NCBI GenBank assembly: GCA_023389035.1
Contig: JAEWFC010000023.1
Span: 1 to 64,000, forward strand
Direction: 5' to 3'
DNA from: Acidobacteriota bacterium
GTDB taxonomy: Bacteria > Acidobacteriota > Blastocatellia > Pyrinomonadales > Pyrinomonadaceae
DNA length: 64,000 nucleotides
The notes under the pieces are model-generated. The model worked only from the letters and a program-made list of their open reading frames with translations. It did not search any database and was not told where the DNA came from. Positions 1-6,633 of the stretch are shown here, one piece after another. How positions within the stretch are numbered: position 1 is the stretch's first letter; every line of letters begins with the position of its first letter. A program made the position numbers and the translations under genes.

Positions 1-1
1 A

Positions 2-523
2 AGGAACACTATATTTCTTTGCAAGATCTGTACGGATCGACCAGTACGATCCCTTGCGCAATTCCGAAACGAAGGAGTCAACGACCTGCCGCTTGCGGAG
101 GCTCCTCACTTGATTGTCGATCGTCGAGAGCGTCCTATATGAATGTTCCAGCCAGTTGCTTCTGGGACTAGCCTCGGAGCTGAAACTTCCCCCCGCATCG
201 CTCACGAGTACCGTTCGATAGTTCTTCCATACGGTTTCTAAACCCAAATTGTCGTACACGCCCCCGTCAGTGAGGATGACTCGTGAACGATACGCCGGGT
301 CCTCCATGTCAGTGCCGCTACCATCGACAAACTCGTCCGGTGAAAAATGGAACACAGAAGGCGAAAGTAACGGGGGAAATGCAGAAGATGCTGCTACCGC
401 GGAAGCGATGTCAACCGTTGGCGACTCGATCTTGCCGACACGGTAGTCCCACATGTATGACCTTGTGAACCCAACACTCCTTGCGAAGGAGGCAAAGTCG
501 GACCAGGAACGTAAGGACCAAGC
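2..523 (-). pseudogene. Patatin-like phospholipase, C-terminal part, runs off left edge
   Basis: The minus strand is open for 174 codons from 523 to the window edge. It carries the hallmark second half of bacterial patatin-like lipases: a DYRVG segment, then AASSAFPP, then ILTDGGVYDNLGLE, whose Asp-Gly-Gly supplies the catalytic Asp of the Ser-Asp dyad, then LVSDAGG and QVRSLRKR. Patatin-like proteins hydrolyse acyl chains from lipids. No start codon is present: an in-frame TAG lies at 524-526, and the expected upstream oxyanion-hole (GGGxRG) and GxSxG Ser regions were not found in any frame up to 960. The 5' half is therefore lost or shifted by frameshifts. The 3' end lies outside the window. 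Family assignment is secure; the status as pseudogene is inferred. Confidence 0.7.
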
Positions 524-960
524 CTATGGTATCGAAGAGCAAAATCCAAGCGTCATTACGCTTAATGCCGTGGCGGCATCCCATGCTGTTAATGATTTCC
601 TTTTGGATTACTTGAACATTCGCGACAATGGCCCAGTCCGCTACGAGCACCTTCATTTTCTCAACGAAAAGAGGATGCTAGTCCAACCGACAATAGATGC
701 GGAGTGTACGGAGTGTGGTCCAAAACAACGGAGATTTGCTCGTGCGGACGGCATCGACTTGCCCTGTCTCGAGGGATGAAATTTTCGGCTTCGTATATGC
801 ATCTGGTATAGCGTCTGTGCGTGCGTGGTCAAGGAAAATGGAGTCAAGGCTTCGTTTCTGCGATTTTCTCTAAGAATATTTCCCGCCGTCGCTCCTATCT
901 ATTCGCTGCTGGCCGGATCTCACTTTCTGACCGCAGCCCACGTACGGAGGGAATCTCAAA
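524..960. other. No convincing gene between patatin fragment and VWA remnant
   Basis: I see no supported coding region here. Minus-strand frames contain short open stretches, one hydrophobic between about 411 and 656, that could be a decayed 5' part of the patatin-like gene, but none shows a recognisable motif. A good Shine-Dalgarno (GGAGGG, about 945-950) at the right end belongs to the next gene. Confidence 0.4.
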
Positions 961-1380
961 ATGCCGAAACTTCTGATCCTAATTTCCGCGATCTGTTACT
1001 TCGGGCTGCTGGCCGCCGAGGGGCGGGCCCAGACCCCGACGGGGGCGCCCCCGCCACCGGACGAGGCGGTGACGGTCGCGACCGAGGAGATCCGGCTGAA
1101 CGTGGCGGCCCGCGACGGCGGGGCGGTTCGCCGCGGACCTGAAGAAGGAGGACCTCGTCATCGTCGAGGACGTGCGGTTGCAGCAGCCGAGCGCGGTGCG
1201 GCGTGCCCCCGCGAGCGTGATGCTGCTGCTCGACACCGGCGGGGCGATGCGCACGAACCTGAGCGCGACCCGCAGCGCCGCCAAGCGGCTGGCAGCGCAG
1301 CTCGCCCCGACCGACGCGGTCTCGGTAGTGCAGTTCGGTGACAAGGTGGAGGTGCTTTCCGGCTGGACCGACCTGCAGAT
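961..1380 (+). pseudogene. VWA-domain secreted protein, frameshifted and truncated
   Basis: The ATG at 961 follows a GGAGGG Shine-Dalgarno and encodes a signal peptide ending near ...AEGRAQ, then VATEEIRLNVAARDG. Reading then has to move by one base in a G-rich stretch near 1115-1127 to continue as FAADLKKEDLVIVED and, further on, SVMLLLDTGGAM, the first strand and partial MIDAS (DTGGAM) of a von Willebrand A domain. Proteins of this VWFA-related type are abundant and exported in Acidobacteriota. The domain stops abruptly at about 1380, where the sequence passes directly into the 3' end of the integrase gene. Local GC is far above that of both neighbours. It is a remnant or a junction product; it cannot make an intact VWA domain. 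Confidence 0.65.
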
Positions 1381-1386
1381 AATTTG

Positions 1387-2505
1387 TCACCTTTGAAGAT
1401 TAGGTGTTTTCGATTCGCGTTTACCTGCCACTGGATCCGCCGATTGATCCAGCCGTTTAACCGCCTCAAGCATTAGGTCCGCATCCGTCTCAGCGTAGAT
1501 ATTCGTGATGCTCATGTCTGAGTGAGCGAACAAATTTTGGACAATCAGCGGATTTGTGTTCCGACGAATCAATTCGCTGGCAAAGTACGTTCTTAGATCG
1601 TGGAAATGATAGTTTTCTTCTCGAGTTCCATCTGGCTTGTTGATCTTGGCTCTTACGAGTACCGGATGCCAACGCTTTCGGAAATCAACGATTGGAAATG
1701 GAAGTTGTTTGTCGGCGATTAGGTCTCGCAACACAGATGCCGCAGTAGCATTGATCGGTACGGATCGCGGAGGTCGTCCCTTGGAACCAATAACCCACAC
1801 CCTTTGATTCTCAAAATCGATCACATCCTCGTTCAAAGCCAATAACTGGCCCCGGCGCAACGGCATGTTCACGGCCAACTGGACAAGCCGATAAAGTAGC
1901 GGGTCGGATTCAAGTTCCTTCCAGAGGGCTTCCTTCTGTTCGGTCGTAAGTAGTCGTTTTCTTGGCGGCGGCTCTGGTAGCGCCTTTACATACTGCATCG
2001 GATTACGATCAAGTACGTCCTCTTCGCAAGCGAGACTGAAGATCTTCGACAGGGTCGACATGATCCTATTGATCGAGGAAGGAGAGATTGAAATTTTCTT
2101 ATTTCGCTGGTTTTTCCCGTACTGGAGTTTGGTCCTGCAGTCGCGACAATCTTGCGGGGTAATGGTATGCAGAGGTTGATCCTTTAGGTGCTTCAAAAGA
2201 AGTTTTATATAGAGCTTTTTCGCTCCCTTATTGACGTTGTTCTGCTCCACATATTTTCGATATGTAATTTCTACAAAGTCACCAAAAGTTAAAGCTGTAT
2301 CCACTAATCCAAATGACCTTTCGAAAAGCCGTTTGACCACTTGACGCTCGGCCAGTTCCGCTTCTTCGCGAGTGCGAGCTTCCGGTATGACCTGGTGAAT
2401 AGTCTTATGTCCTTTGACTCGCTTGTAAACCCACCAACGAGCTGTCGAATATGCCGGATGCTTGGAGTTGATCCTCTTACCGTTGTATTTCTTAAAGACC
2501 AACAT
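1387..2505 (-). CDS. Tyrosine recombinase / integrase
   Basis: A 372-residue phage-type integrase that would catalyse site-specific insertion and excision of a mobile element. An SAM-like core-binding region lies at about 70-165 and the catalytic domain at about 185-350. The catalytic set is complete: Arg217 (in MPLRRGQLLAL), Lys242 (GSKGR), His302 and Arg305 (HDLR), His328 (FAHSDM) and nucleophile Tyr337 (NIYAE). It starts 4 bases after an excisionase-like gene, and both read away from tRNA-Pro(GGG), whose 3' end lies about 270 bp upstream of that gene. This is the classic layout of an island integrated at a tRNA 3' end. The gene appears intact, and codon use is AT-richer than in the VWA remnant beside it. 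Confidence 0.93.
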   Translation of the reverse strand: MLVFKKYNGKRINSKHPAYSTARWWVYKRVKGHKTIHQVIPEARTREEAELAERQVVKRLFERSFGLVDTALTFGDFVEITYRKYVEQNNVNKGAKKLYIKLLLKHLKDQPLHTITPQDCRDCRTKLQYGKNQRNKKISISPSSINRIMSTLSKIFSLACEEDVLDRNPMQYVKALPEPPPRKRLLTTEQKEALWKELESDPLLYRLVQLAVNMPLRRGQLLALNEDVIDFENQRVWVIGSKGRPPRSVPINATAASVLRDLIADKQLPFPIVDFRKRWHPVLVRAKINKPDGTREENYHFHDLRTYFASELIRRNTNPLIVQNLFAHSDMSITNIYAETDADLMLEAVKRLDQSADPVAGKRESKTPNLQR

Positions 2506-2509
2506 ACAC

Positions 2510-2764
2510 TTAGAAATTCGCTAACCAGGCATCTACTTCAGCTCTGTTGAAAGTTGGCCGTCCCACTCCGTGAAACGGTAGACCATTTTTCCTCATCCAT
2601 CGGTTAATAGTTGCGCTGGATTTCTTCAAATACTTCGCGACTTCGGACTTGGTCATAATGTGCGGCGGCTGAGATGAATGAATAGCTTTTTCGATCGCCC
2701 CCGCGACAGATGTATCGATCAGGCGAATTAGCTCAGCTTTTTCTATCGTGATAATTTCAACCAT
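2510..2764 (-). CDS. Excisionase-like helix-turn-helix protein
   Basis: An 84-residue protein with a C-terminal MerR-type winged helix-turn-helix of the excisionase / HTH_17 class (about residues 37-84: MTKSEVAKYLKKS, INRWMRKNGLPF, GRPTFNRAEVDAWL). Such proteins bend DNA at att sites or regulate the integrase, steering recombination towards excision. The ATG has a GAGGT Shine-Dalgarno about seven bases upstream, and the stop is 4 bases before the integrase start, so the two genes are surely co-transcribed. The first 36 residues form a predicted helix without a recognised match. Function is inferred from family and position. Confidence 0.8.
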   Translation of the reverse strand: MVEIITIEKAELIRLIDTSVAGAIEKAIHSSQPPHIMTKSEVAKYLKKSSATINRWMRKNGLPFHGVGRPTFNRAEVDAWLANF

Positions 2765-3034
2765 TTTGGGTACCTCACATCACCGATTGGCAAAGAACGT
2801 GCCTCGGCTCGACACTCGGACAATACGTGCAATTTCGGTCACATTGAGGCGAGAACGCACCACTCGAAACAGTTTTGAACCATCCAAAGGATGTTTCTGC
2901 ACCAGCGTGATCAGGAGTGATAATTTTGGGAAGTTTTGAGCCGAGAGACGATGAAAAAAAGAAAAGTGCAACCAACCTGCAACCAAGTCAAAAAAAATGG
3001 AGCTTCCAGCAATCGCTGAAAGCCCCATGTTTAT

Positions 3035-3111
3035 TGGTCGGGACGGCGAGATTTGAACTCACGACCTCTCGCACCCCAAGCGAACGCGCTACCAGACTGC
3101 GCTACGTCCCG
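3035..3111 (-). tRNA. tRNA-Pro(GGG)
   Basis: A full cloverleaf on the minus strand: acceptor CGGGACG paired with CGTCCCG, anticodon loop TTGGGGT (anticodon GGG), T-loop TTCAAAT, discriminator A and an encoded CCA at 3035-3037. It lies downstream of a merR gene, as often seen. Its 3' end faces the excisionase and integrase genes, so it probably served as the integration site. I did not find a second copy of the tRNA 3' end inside the window, so the other att site should lie to the left of position 1 or has been lost. Confidence 0.95.
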
Positions 3112-3150
3112 ATAAACGATTTTTTAGATTAGGAGCCCTGCGGCGGTTTG

Positions 3151-3696
3151 TCAAATTCCGCGGTTTTGAAGCTGTCGGCTGGCTTCGGCGGTCTGATCGG
3201 TCTTTAGCATCTCCCGCAGTTCGAGCAAGTGCCCTGCAAGCGTTCTTAATGCCTCAAGCTGATCGGGAGCAAGTCCACTCGAGACGGTGTTTTCAGCAGA
3301 CGAAGCCGTATTTACCGCCGGTGATTCGTCCAATGTCAGGTCTTCGTCAAAAAGTCCCGGCGTGACGGCGTCGGCCGCGTTTTCACCATTCTCCGATTGC
3401 GATCCGGGCCTGACGATCTTTAGCTTCGGGGCGTCGGGCTTTAGTTCGGCCTGGAGCTTTTTGCGAGCACCCGCGATGGTGAACATCTCGTCGTAAAGCA
3501 GTTCCTTGATCCTTAACGATATCTCGACATCCTTTCGCCGGTAGCTGCGCTGGCCCGATCGGTTCTTTTGCGGAGACAGCTGAGGAAACTCCGTTTCCCA
3601 ATATCGCAGCACGTGCGCCTGCACCCCGACGAGGTCGCAAACCTCACCGATTTTGAAGTATATCTTTTCCGGGATCACGGTCGCAGGATGGCCCAT
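3151..3696 (-). CDS. MerR family transcriptional regulator
   Basis: 181 residues. The N-terminal winged helix-turn-helix (about 10-78) has the MerR signature: YFKIGEVCDLVGV, VLRYWETEFPQL, GQRSYRRKDVE, followed by a helix starting IKELLYDEMFTI. The tail is acidic and low in complexity, and the short C-terminal helix (EALRTLAGHLLELREML) may support dimerisation. No effector-binding domain or Cys cluster is visible, so it is the short class often found beside tRNA-Pro rather than a metal sensor. It is divergent from thiL with an 87-bp intergenic region. The regulated genes cannot be told from the sequence. Confidence 0.85.
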   Translation of the reverse strand: MGHPATVIPEKIYFKIGEVCDLVGVQAHVLRYWETEFPQLSPQKNRSGQRSYRRKDVEISLRIKELLYDEMFTIAGARKKLQAELKPDAPKLKIVRPGSQSENGENAADAVTPGLFDEDLTLDESPAVNTASSAENTVSSGLAPDQLEALRTLAGHLLELREMLKTDQTAEASRQLQNRGI

Positions 3697-3783
3697 AAGA
3701 TCAAGTTCTATGTTAAAGTGCTGTCTTGCCTAATCGCCGTTATTGTATGTGTTTAATTAGTTTGTGTCAATCAAATTAATGTA

Positions 3784-4731
3784 ATGACTGAATTTGAGTT
3801 CATCAAGAACATTAAGAATCGCTTTAGCCTCAAAGCGATCGGCGACGACTGTGCGATCCTCCCCAAAGACCATGAAACCGACATGGCGATAACGGCGGAT
3901 CTGCTGGTCGAGAATGTCGATTTCCGCCTCGATTGGACGACACCTCAGCTGCTGGGCCACAAAGCTTTGGCGGTTTCGCTTTCGGACCTCGCAGCGGTCG
4001 GTGCGACACCGCGTTGGGCAATGCTTTCCATCGCGATCCCCGAACCGCTGTGGACCGCAAAGTTCCTCGACAAGTTTTATGACGGCTGGCACGATCTGGC
4101 GTCGGCCAATGGCGTCGAGCTGATAGGCGGCGATATTTCACGGATCGATTCGGGCCTCGTCATCGATTCAACCGTTGCAGGCGACGTTCCGCGCGGTTCC
4201 GCGGTCTTGCGTTCGGGGGCGGTTCCGGGCGACGGCATTTACGTTACGGGCCCGATCGGCAGCGCGGCCGGCGGACTGAAACTGTTGGAGGACGGCCAAC
4301 GTCTCTCGGCGGGCGGCCGGGATCCGCTGCTGCTCAAGCAGCTCAAGCCGGAACCGAGAGTTGATCTCGGGACAAAACTCCGAACCTCGGGAGCAGTAAC
4401 ATCGATGATCGATCTTAGCGATGGACTGTCGTCGGATCTCGCTCACATTTGCTCAGCCGGCGGCGTCGGTGCGGTGGTAAATGCAAACGATCTGCCTTTC
4501 GACGCAGAATTGATGGCGGTTGCGGGCTCGGTCGACGGAATGCTAGAGATGGCGCTCAATGGCGGCGAGGATTTCGAACTTCTTTTCACCGCGTCGGATG
4601 AAAAAATGTCCGGCCTCGATCTCGACAGTATTTTCCGTATCGGGGAGGTCACCGCAAATGTTGGAGTCATTGAACTTAACCGCAACGGATCGATCGAGCT
4701 TTTACCGCCGAAAGGCTACCGGCATTTCTGA
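3784..4731 (+). CDS. thiL: Thiamine-monophosphate kinase ThiL
   Basis: 315 residues, normal for ThiL, which phosphorylates thiamine monophosphate with ATP to thiamine pyrophosphate, the cofactor of the E1 enzyme encoded at 21.8-23.9 kb. The AIRS-type fold is clear: N-terminal GDDCAIL metal/ATP segment near residue 21, the conserved SLSDLAAVGATPRWAMLS helix, GGDISR, the C-domain DLSDGLSSDLAHI and GGEDFELLFT. No obvious Shine-Dalgarno precedes the ATG, although an earlier ATG-like triplet sits a few bases upstream in another frame. The gene is monocistronic here; a GGGAAATATTTCCC palindrome follows the stop. Confidence 0.95.
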   Translation: MTEFEFIKNIKNRFSLKAIGDDCAILPKDHETDMAITADLLVENVDFRLDWTTPQLLGHKALAVSLSDLAAVGATPRWAMLSIAIPEPLWTAKFLDKFYDGWHDLASANGVELIGGDISRIDSGLVIDSTVAGDVPRGSAVLRSGAVPGDGIYVTGPIGSAAGGLKLLEDGQRLSAGGRDPLLLKQLKPEPRVDLGTKLRTSGAVTSMIDLSDGLSSDLAHICSAGGVGAVVNANDLPFDAELMAVAGSVDGMLEMALNGGEDFELLFTASDEKMSGLDLDSIFRIGEVTANVGVIELNRNGSIELLPPKGYRHF

Positions 4732-4770
4732 CAGTTCGGGAAATATTTCCCCGACCTCGCAAAAAATTGC

Positions 4771-4799
4771 TTGACATCTATTTTTGACCCGTGCTAAAA
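4771..4799 (+). promoter_or_regulatory. Strong sigma-70-like promoter of the tRNA region
   Basis: TTGACA at 4771-4776, a 17-base spacer and CTAAAA at 4794-4799 in an AT-rich setting just after thiL. It is oriented into the 4.8-6.25 kb unit of leader, tRNAs and small protein and is the best -35/-10 pair there. Confidence 0.55.
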
Positions 4800-4849
4800 C
4801 TCTCATCCTGTCGCGGCGTTCGCGGCAAATTTTTTTGGAGATAATTTTT

Positions 4850-5014
4850 GTGATTCAAGTTTCGATGCATATTGCGAAGACATTTTCAGGCATACCCGCC
4901 GGCGTATCGATGCCGATGGGCAGGGCCTGGAATGCGTTCGGATGTATGCAGCTCGAATGTGCGAATTATCAAACGAAATGGAGCGATCTCGATCGCACCG
5001 AACAACTAGATTGA
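4850..5014 (+). CDS. Possible small protein, 54 residues
   Basis: A GTG at 4850 follows a GGAG at 4837-4840 and opens a 54-codon frame containing four Met and two Cys (FGCMQLEC). It lies directly downstream of the promoter at 4771 and ends in front of a GC-rich hairpin (GGGAGCG/CGCTCCC near 5021-5041). There is no signal peptide, membrane segment or recognised domain. It could be a leader peptide or a chance open frame in a structured tRNA leader. Confidence 0.3.
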   Translation: MIQVSMHIAKTFSGIPAGVSMPMGRAWNAFGCMQLECANYQTKWSDLDRTEQLD

Positions 5015-5083
5015 CACAGCGGGAGCGGCGTTCCCGCTCCCGAACATCGAAAGTAGCACGAGCAAGCTCGTCACCTCGTTTTT

Positions 5084-5135
5084 AGGAGCGGTTACGCCCG
5101 GGATATTGGAAGCCCGAGAGTAGCCGCTCCTTTTA
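5084..5135 (+). terminator. Long hairpin with T-run (terminator or processed RNA)
   Basis: The arms at 5084-5095 and 5120-5131 pair over about twelve bases with one G-T pair. An inner CGGG/CCCG helix sits in the loop and TTTTACTTTT follows. This fits an intrinsic terminator within the leader of the tRNA unit, or a structured small RNA. A GTTTGAAAACTGAATAG stretch just after it resembles the spacer sequences found near boxA in stable-RNA operons. Confidence 0.5.
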
Positions 5136-5193
5136 CTTTTGATGTTTGAAAACTGAATAGCCGTATTTTTTAAGTGACGAGCGACAAACGGTC

Positions 5194-5220
5194 AGTGACA
5201 AATTCCGGGAATTGGTCACT
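5194..5220 (+). other. Nested hairpin upstream of tRNA-Arg
   Basis: AGTGAC at 5194 pairs with GTCACT ending at 5220, and AATTCC with GGAATT inside it. It lies 27 bases before the first tRNA, so it may be a processing site or part of the tRNA leader. Confidence 0.35.
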
Positions 5221-5247
5221 CATCGCCGTCCCTAGTCACTCCCAAAC

Positions 5248-5325
5248 GGAGACGTAGCTCAACGGAATCAGAGCATCTCGCTACGAACGAGAACGTTGAA
5301 GGTTCGAGTCCTTCCGTTTCCGCCA
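5248..5325 (+). tRNA. tRNA-Arg(ACG)
   Basis: A complete cloverleaf of 78 bases including encoded CCA: acceptor GGAGACG with CGTTTCC (one G-T pair), D-arm GCTC/GAGC, anticodon stem TCTCG/CGAGA with loop CTACGAA (anticodon ACG, normally edited to ICG), T-loop TTCGAGT and discriminator G. It is the first tRNA of the cluster and looks fully functional. Confidence 0.9.
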
Positions 5326-5380
5326 ATTTTCATATGGGGAAGCCCGACTTCCCTACCATCAACACATAAAGGCGTATGCA

Positions 5381-5429
5381 CTTCGCTGTCGGCGAAGACC
5401 ATGACGGTTCGAGTCCGTTCGGTCCCGCC
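5381..5429 (+). pseudogene. tRNA-Asp(GTC)-like 3' half
   Basis: A good anticodon arm (CTTCG / loop CTGTCGG with anticodon GTC / CGAAG, 5381-5397), T-arm (loop TTCGAGT) and acceptor 3' strand CGGTCCC plus G are present. The matching 5' acceptor strand GGGACCG and a D-arm with GG are missing upstream. In their place sits an unrelated 6-bp hairpin (GGGAAG/CTTCCC near 5337-5353). The end reads CCT rather than CCA. It is most likely a remnant, possibly a recombination scar at a tRNA gene; an extreme tRNA with an enlarged D-arm is less likely. Confidence 0.5.
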
Positions 5430-5439
5430 TCTTTTCGCC

Positions 5440-5514
5440 GGACGTCTAGCTGAGACAGATCAGCGTCGGCCTGAAGAGCCGAAGAGCTTGGTGCGATACC
5501 AAGAGCGTCCGCCA
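5440..5514 (+). tRNA. Atypical tRNA-Phe(GAA)-like gene
   Basis: Every arm can be drawn: acceptor GGACGTC/AGCGTCC (one mismatch at the inner pair), U8-A9, D-stem GCTGA/TCAGC, anticodon stem TCGGC/GCCGA with loop CTGAAGA (anticodon GAA), T-stem CTTGG/CCAAG, discriminator G and encoded CCA. The loops are abnormal: the D-loop GACAGA has no G18-G19 pair, and the T-loop TGCGATA lacks the usual T at position 55. These are the two partners of the tertiary elbow contact. It may be a degenerate or specialised tRNA. Confidence 0.6.
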
Positions 5515-5546
5515 ATTCCCCTAGTTCTGCAAAGGAGACCAGACAC

Positions 5547-5585
5547 ATGTTTAGTATCAACGATCGCAATCGTAACGCGACGTGA
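5547..5585 (+). CDS. Mini-ORF (leader peptide candidate)
   Basis: The 12-codon frame MFSINDRNRNAT starts 9 bases after a strong AAAGGAG Shine-Dalgarno at 5531-5537. It sits between the tRNA-Phe-like gene and the small protein gene at 5671. The quality of the ribosome site is out of proportion to the short frame, which suggests a leader peptide. No attenuator was identified in the 85 bases that follow. Confidence 0.35.
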   Translation: MFSINDRNRNAT

Positions 5586-5670
5586 CCGTTCAGCTTTTCC
5601 TAATTTGCTGAGTGTCGCGTCGAATCAGAAATCAAAGACATTCAGAATTTCACAAATTGAGGAAAAGAAA

Positions 5671-6015
5671 ATGAGCAAGAAATATCACGTTGAGCGACGC
5701 GAGTTCCTCAACAAATTTAGTCACTTGCGTGCGTACGTGATCGCGGTCGTCGAAGATGCCCGGGAAAAACGCGTTCGCGGCGAGGACGAGGACTACTGGA
5801 GCGAGATAACGCTAAAGATCGCGGATTGCGAGGACGAGATCACGTTGTACTTTGATCTTGAGACCGTCGAGGAACGCGAGAATAGCCTGCACAAGGTGCG
5901 GGTCCTGGCTGAGGTGATCAATGAGTTCAAGCGGGCGATCGAGCTCGAGGCTCAGGTGATGAACGCCAAGGCTGGAATGCCTAGGCATGAGCGTGTCTCA
6001 GCAGCGGTCCACTAA
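5671..6015 (+). CDS. Small charged protein inside the tRNA cluster
   Basis: A 114-residue hypothetical protein; the ATG has GAGGAAAAG just upstream. It is rich in Glu, Arg and Lys and mostly helical, with YVIAVVEDAREKRVRGEDEDYW in the first half and LHKVRVLAEVINEFKRAIELEAQ as an amphipathic helix, so a coiled-coil or RNA-binding role is possible. No Cys and no export signal. I do not recognise the family. An open frame extends upstream through the tRNAs to 5296, but the Shine-Dalgarno and the tRNA structures fix the start at 5671. Its place among tRNA genes and 0.9 kb before rtcB suggests an RNA-related function, but this is speculation. Confidence 0.7.
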   Translation: MSKKYHVERREFLNKFSHLRAYVIAVVEDAREKRVRGEDEDYWSEITLKIADCEDEITLYFDLETVEERENSLHKVRVLAEVINEFKRAIELEAQVMNAKAGMPRHERVSAAVH

Positions 6016-6031
6016 GTCTCCCACAGCGAAA

Positions 6032-6059
6032 CCGGCCGGTTCACCTCGGAACCGGCCGG
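6032..6059 (+). terminator. Perfect 11-bp GC hairpin after the small protein
   Basis: CCGGCCGGTTC at 6032-6042 pairs perfectly with GAACCGGCCGG at 6049-6059 around a 6-base loop. It follows the stop of the small gene by 16 bases. There is no T-run, so it is more likely an RNA-processing or stabilising stem than a classical terminator. Confidence 0.45.
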
Positions 6060-6083
6060 CACGGGCAGACTTAGCTCGGTCTT

Positions 6084-6163
6084 CGATCGGTAGCCAAGTC
6101 AGGAAAAAAGGCACTCGCCTTTTAAGCGAGGGAGCGTGGGTTCAAATCCCACCCGATCGGCCA
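6084..6163 (+). tRNA. tRNA-Lys(TTT)
   Basis: An 80-base gene with acceptor CGATCGG paired perfectly with CCGATCG, U8-A9, a 3-bp D-stem (GCC/GGC) around a long A-rich loop, anticodon stem CTCGC/GCGAG with loop CTTTTAA (anticodon TTT), T-loop TTCAAAT, discriminator G and encoded CCA. The A6 run in the D-loop and the C1-G72 start are uncommon for tRNA-Lys, but the molecule is otherwise canonical. Confidence 0.85.
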
Positions 6164-6169
6164 CCATTC

Positions 6170-6246
6170 GGCGGCGTAGCTCAGATGGAAAGAGTAAAGG
6201 TCTCATAAACCTTGTGTCGGAGGTTCAAATCCTCCCGCCGCAACCA
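6170..6246 (+). tRNA. tRNA-Met/Ile2(CAT) with G1-A72 mismatch
   Basis: A 77-base gene: anticodon stem AAGGT/ACCTT with loop CTCATAA (anticodon CAT), D-stem GCTC/GAGT, T-loop TTCAAAT, discriminator A and encoded CCA. Acceptor pairs 2-7 are perfect, but position 1 (G) faces A at 72. An unpaired 1-72 is typical of initiator tRNA, yet the three G-C pairs of the initiator anticodon stem are absent. It is therefore an elongator Met or a lysidine-type Ile tRNA with an odd end. Confidence 0.8.
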
Positions 6247-6261
6247 GTTTCTCTGCACCTC

Positions 6262-6633
6262 CTACGGAATCATCGTCGGCGATGGTGTCGGGCTCGGGGG
6301 ATCGTTAGGGTACGGAGTCGGTGACGGCACAACTACCGGCGGCTGCGGCGAAGGTGTCGGGACCGTCGGATCTACAGGCTCGGGCACCGGCGTCGGTGTC
6401 GGGCTTAGCGGATCGTTAGGATCGGGCGTTGGCGTCGGACATGGCGTGGCGTTCGCGTTTACCGAAGGCACGCACGGTGTCGGCGTGGGCGTTACTGTTG
6501 GGGTCGGCGTAGGAGTTGCTGAGGCAAAACTCACCGACTCGCCGGCCGACGACGTGAACGCAAAGGCACCGATAGCAAGTGCAAATGCACAAGCCCCGGC
6601 CGCGAAAATACTGCTGGAATATGATTTACGCAT
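6262..6633 (-). CDS. Secreted Pro-Thr-rich low-complexity protein
   Basis: 123 residues: a signal peptide (about 1-30, hydrophobic AGACAFALAIGAFAF) followed by a mature chain made almost entirely of PTPTPT, PDPNDP and PSPTP units, with two Cys about 15 residues apart (PCVPS, PCPTP). There is no folded domain. Chains of this type act as stiff extracellular spacers and occur as linkers in the larger protein at 32.4 kb, so this gene may encode a free linker-type surface protein or be the relic of a longer one. It lies 15 bases from the last tRNA on the other strand and is divergent from rtcB. Confidence 0.7.
   Translation of the reverse strand: MRKSYSSSIFAAGACAFALAIGAFAFTSSAGESVSFASATPTPTPTVTPTPTPCVPSVNANATPCPTPTPDPNDPLSPTPTPVPEPVDPTVPTPSPQPPVVVPSPTPYPNDPPSPTPSPTMIP

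Noticed and set aside
956..1390. 144-residue minus-strand frame opposite the VWA remnant
   Set aside because: Arg- and Pro-rich frame typical of antisense to a GC-rich gene; the plus strand has signal peptide and VWA motifs.
1172..1396. Independent 74-residue protein within the VWA region
   Set aside because: Its sequence simply continues the VWA domain in a second frame; it is better explained by a frameshift than by a separate gene.
5296..6015. 239-residue protein starting upstream of the small tRNA-cluster gene
   Set aside because: The upstream 125 codons would run through the tRNA-Arg 3' end and the tRNA-like genes; only the part from 5671 has a Shine-Dalgarno and protein-like sequence.
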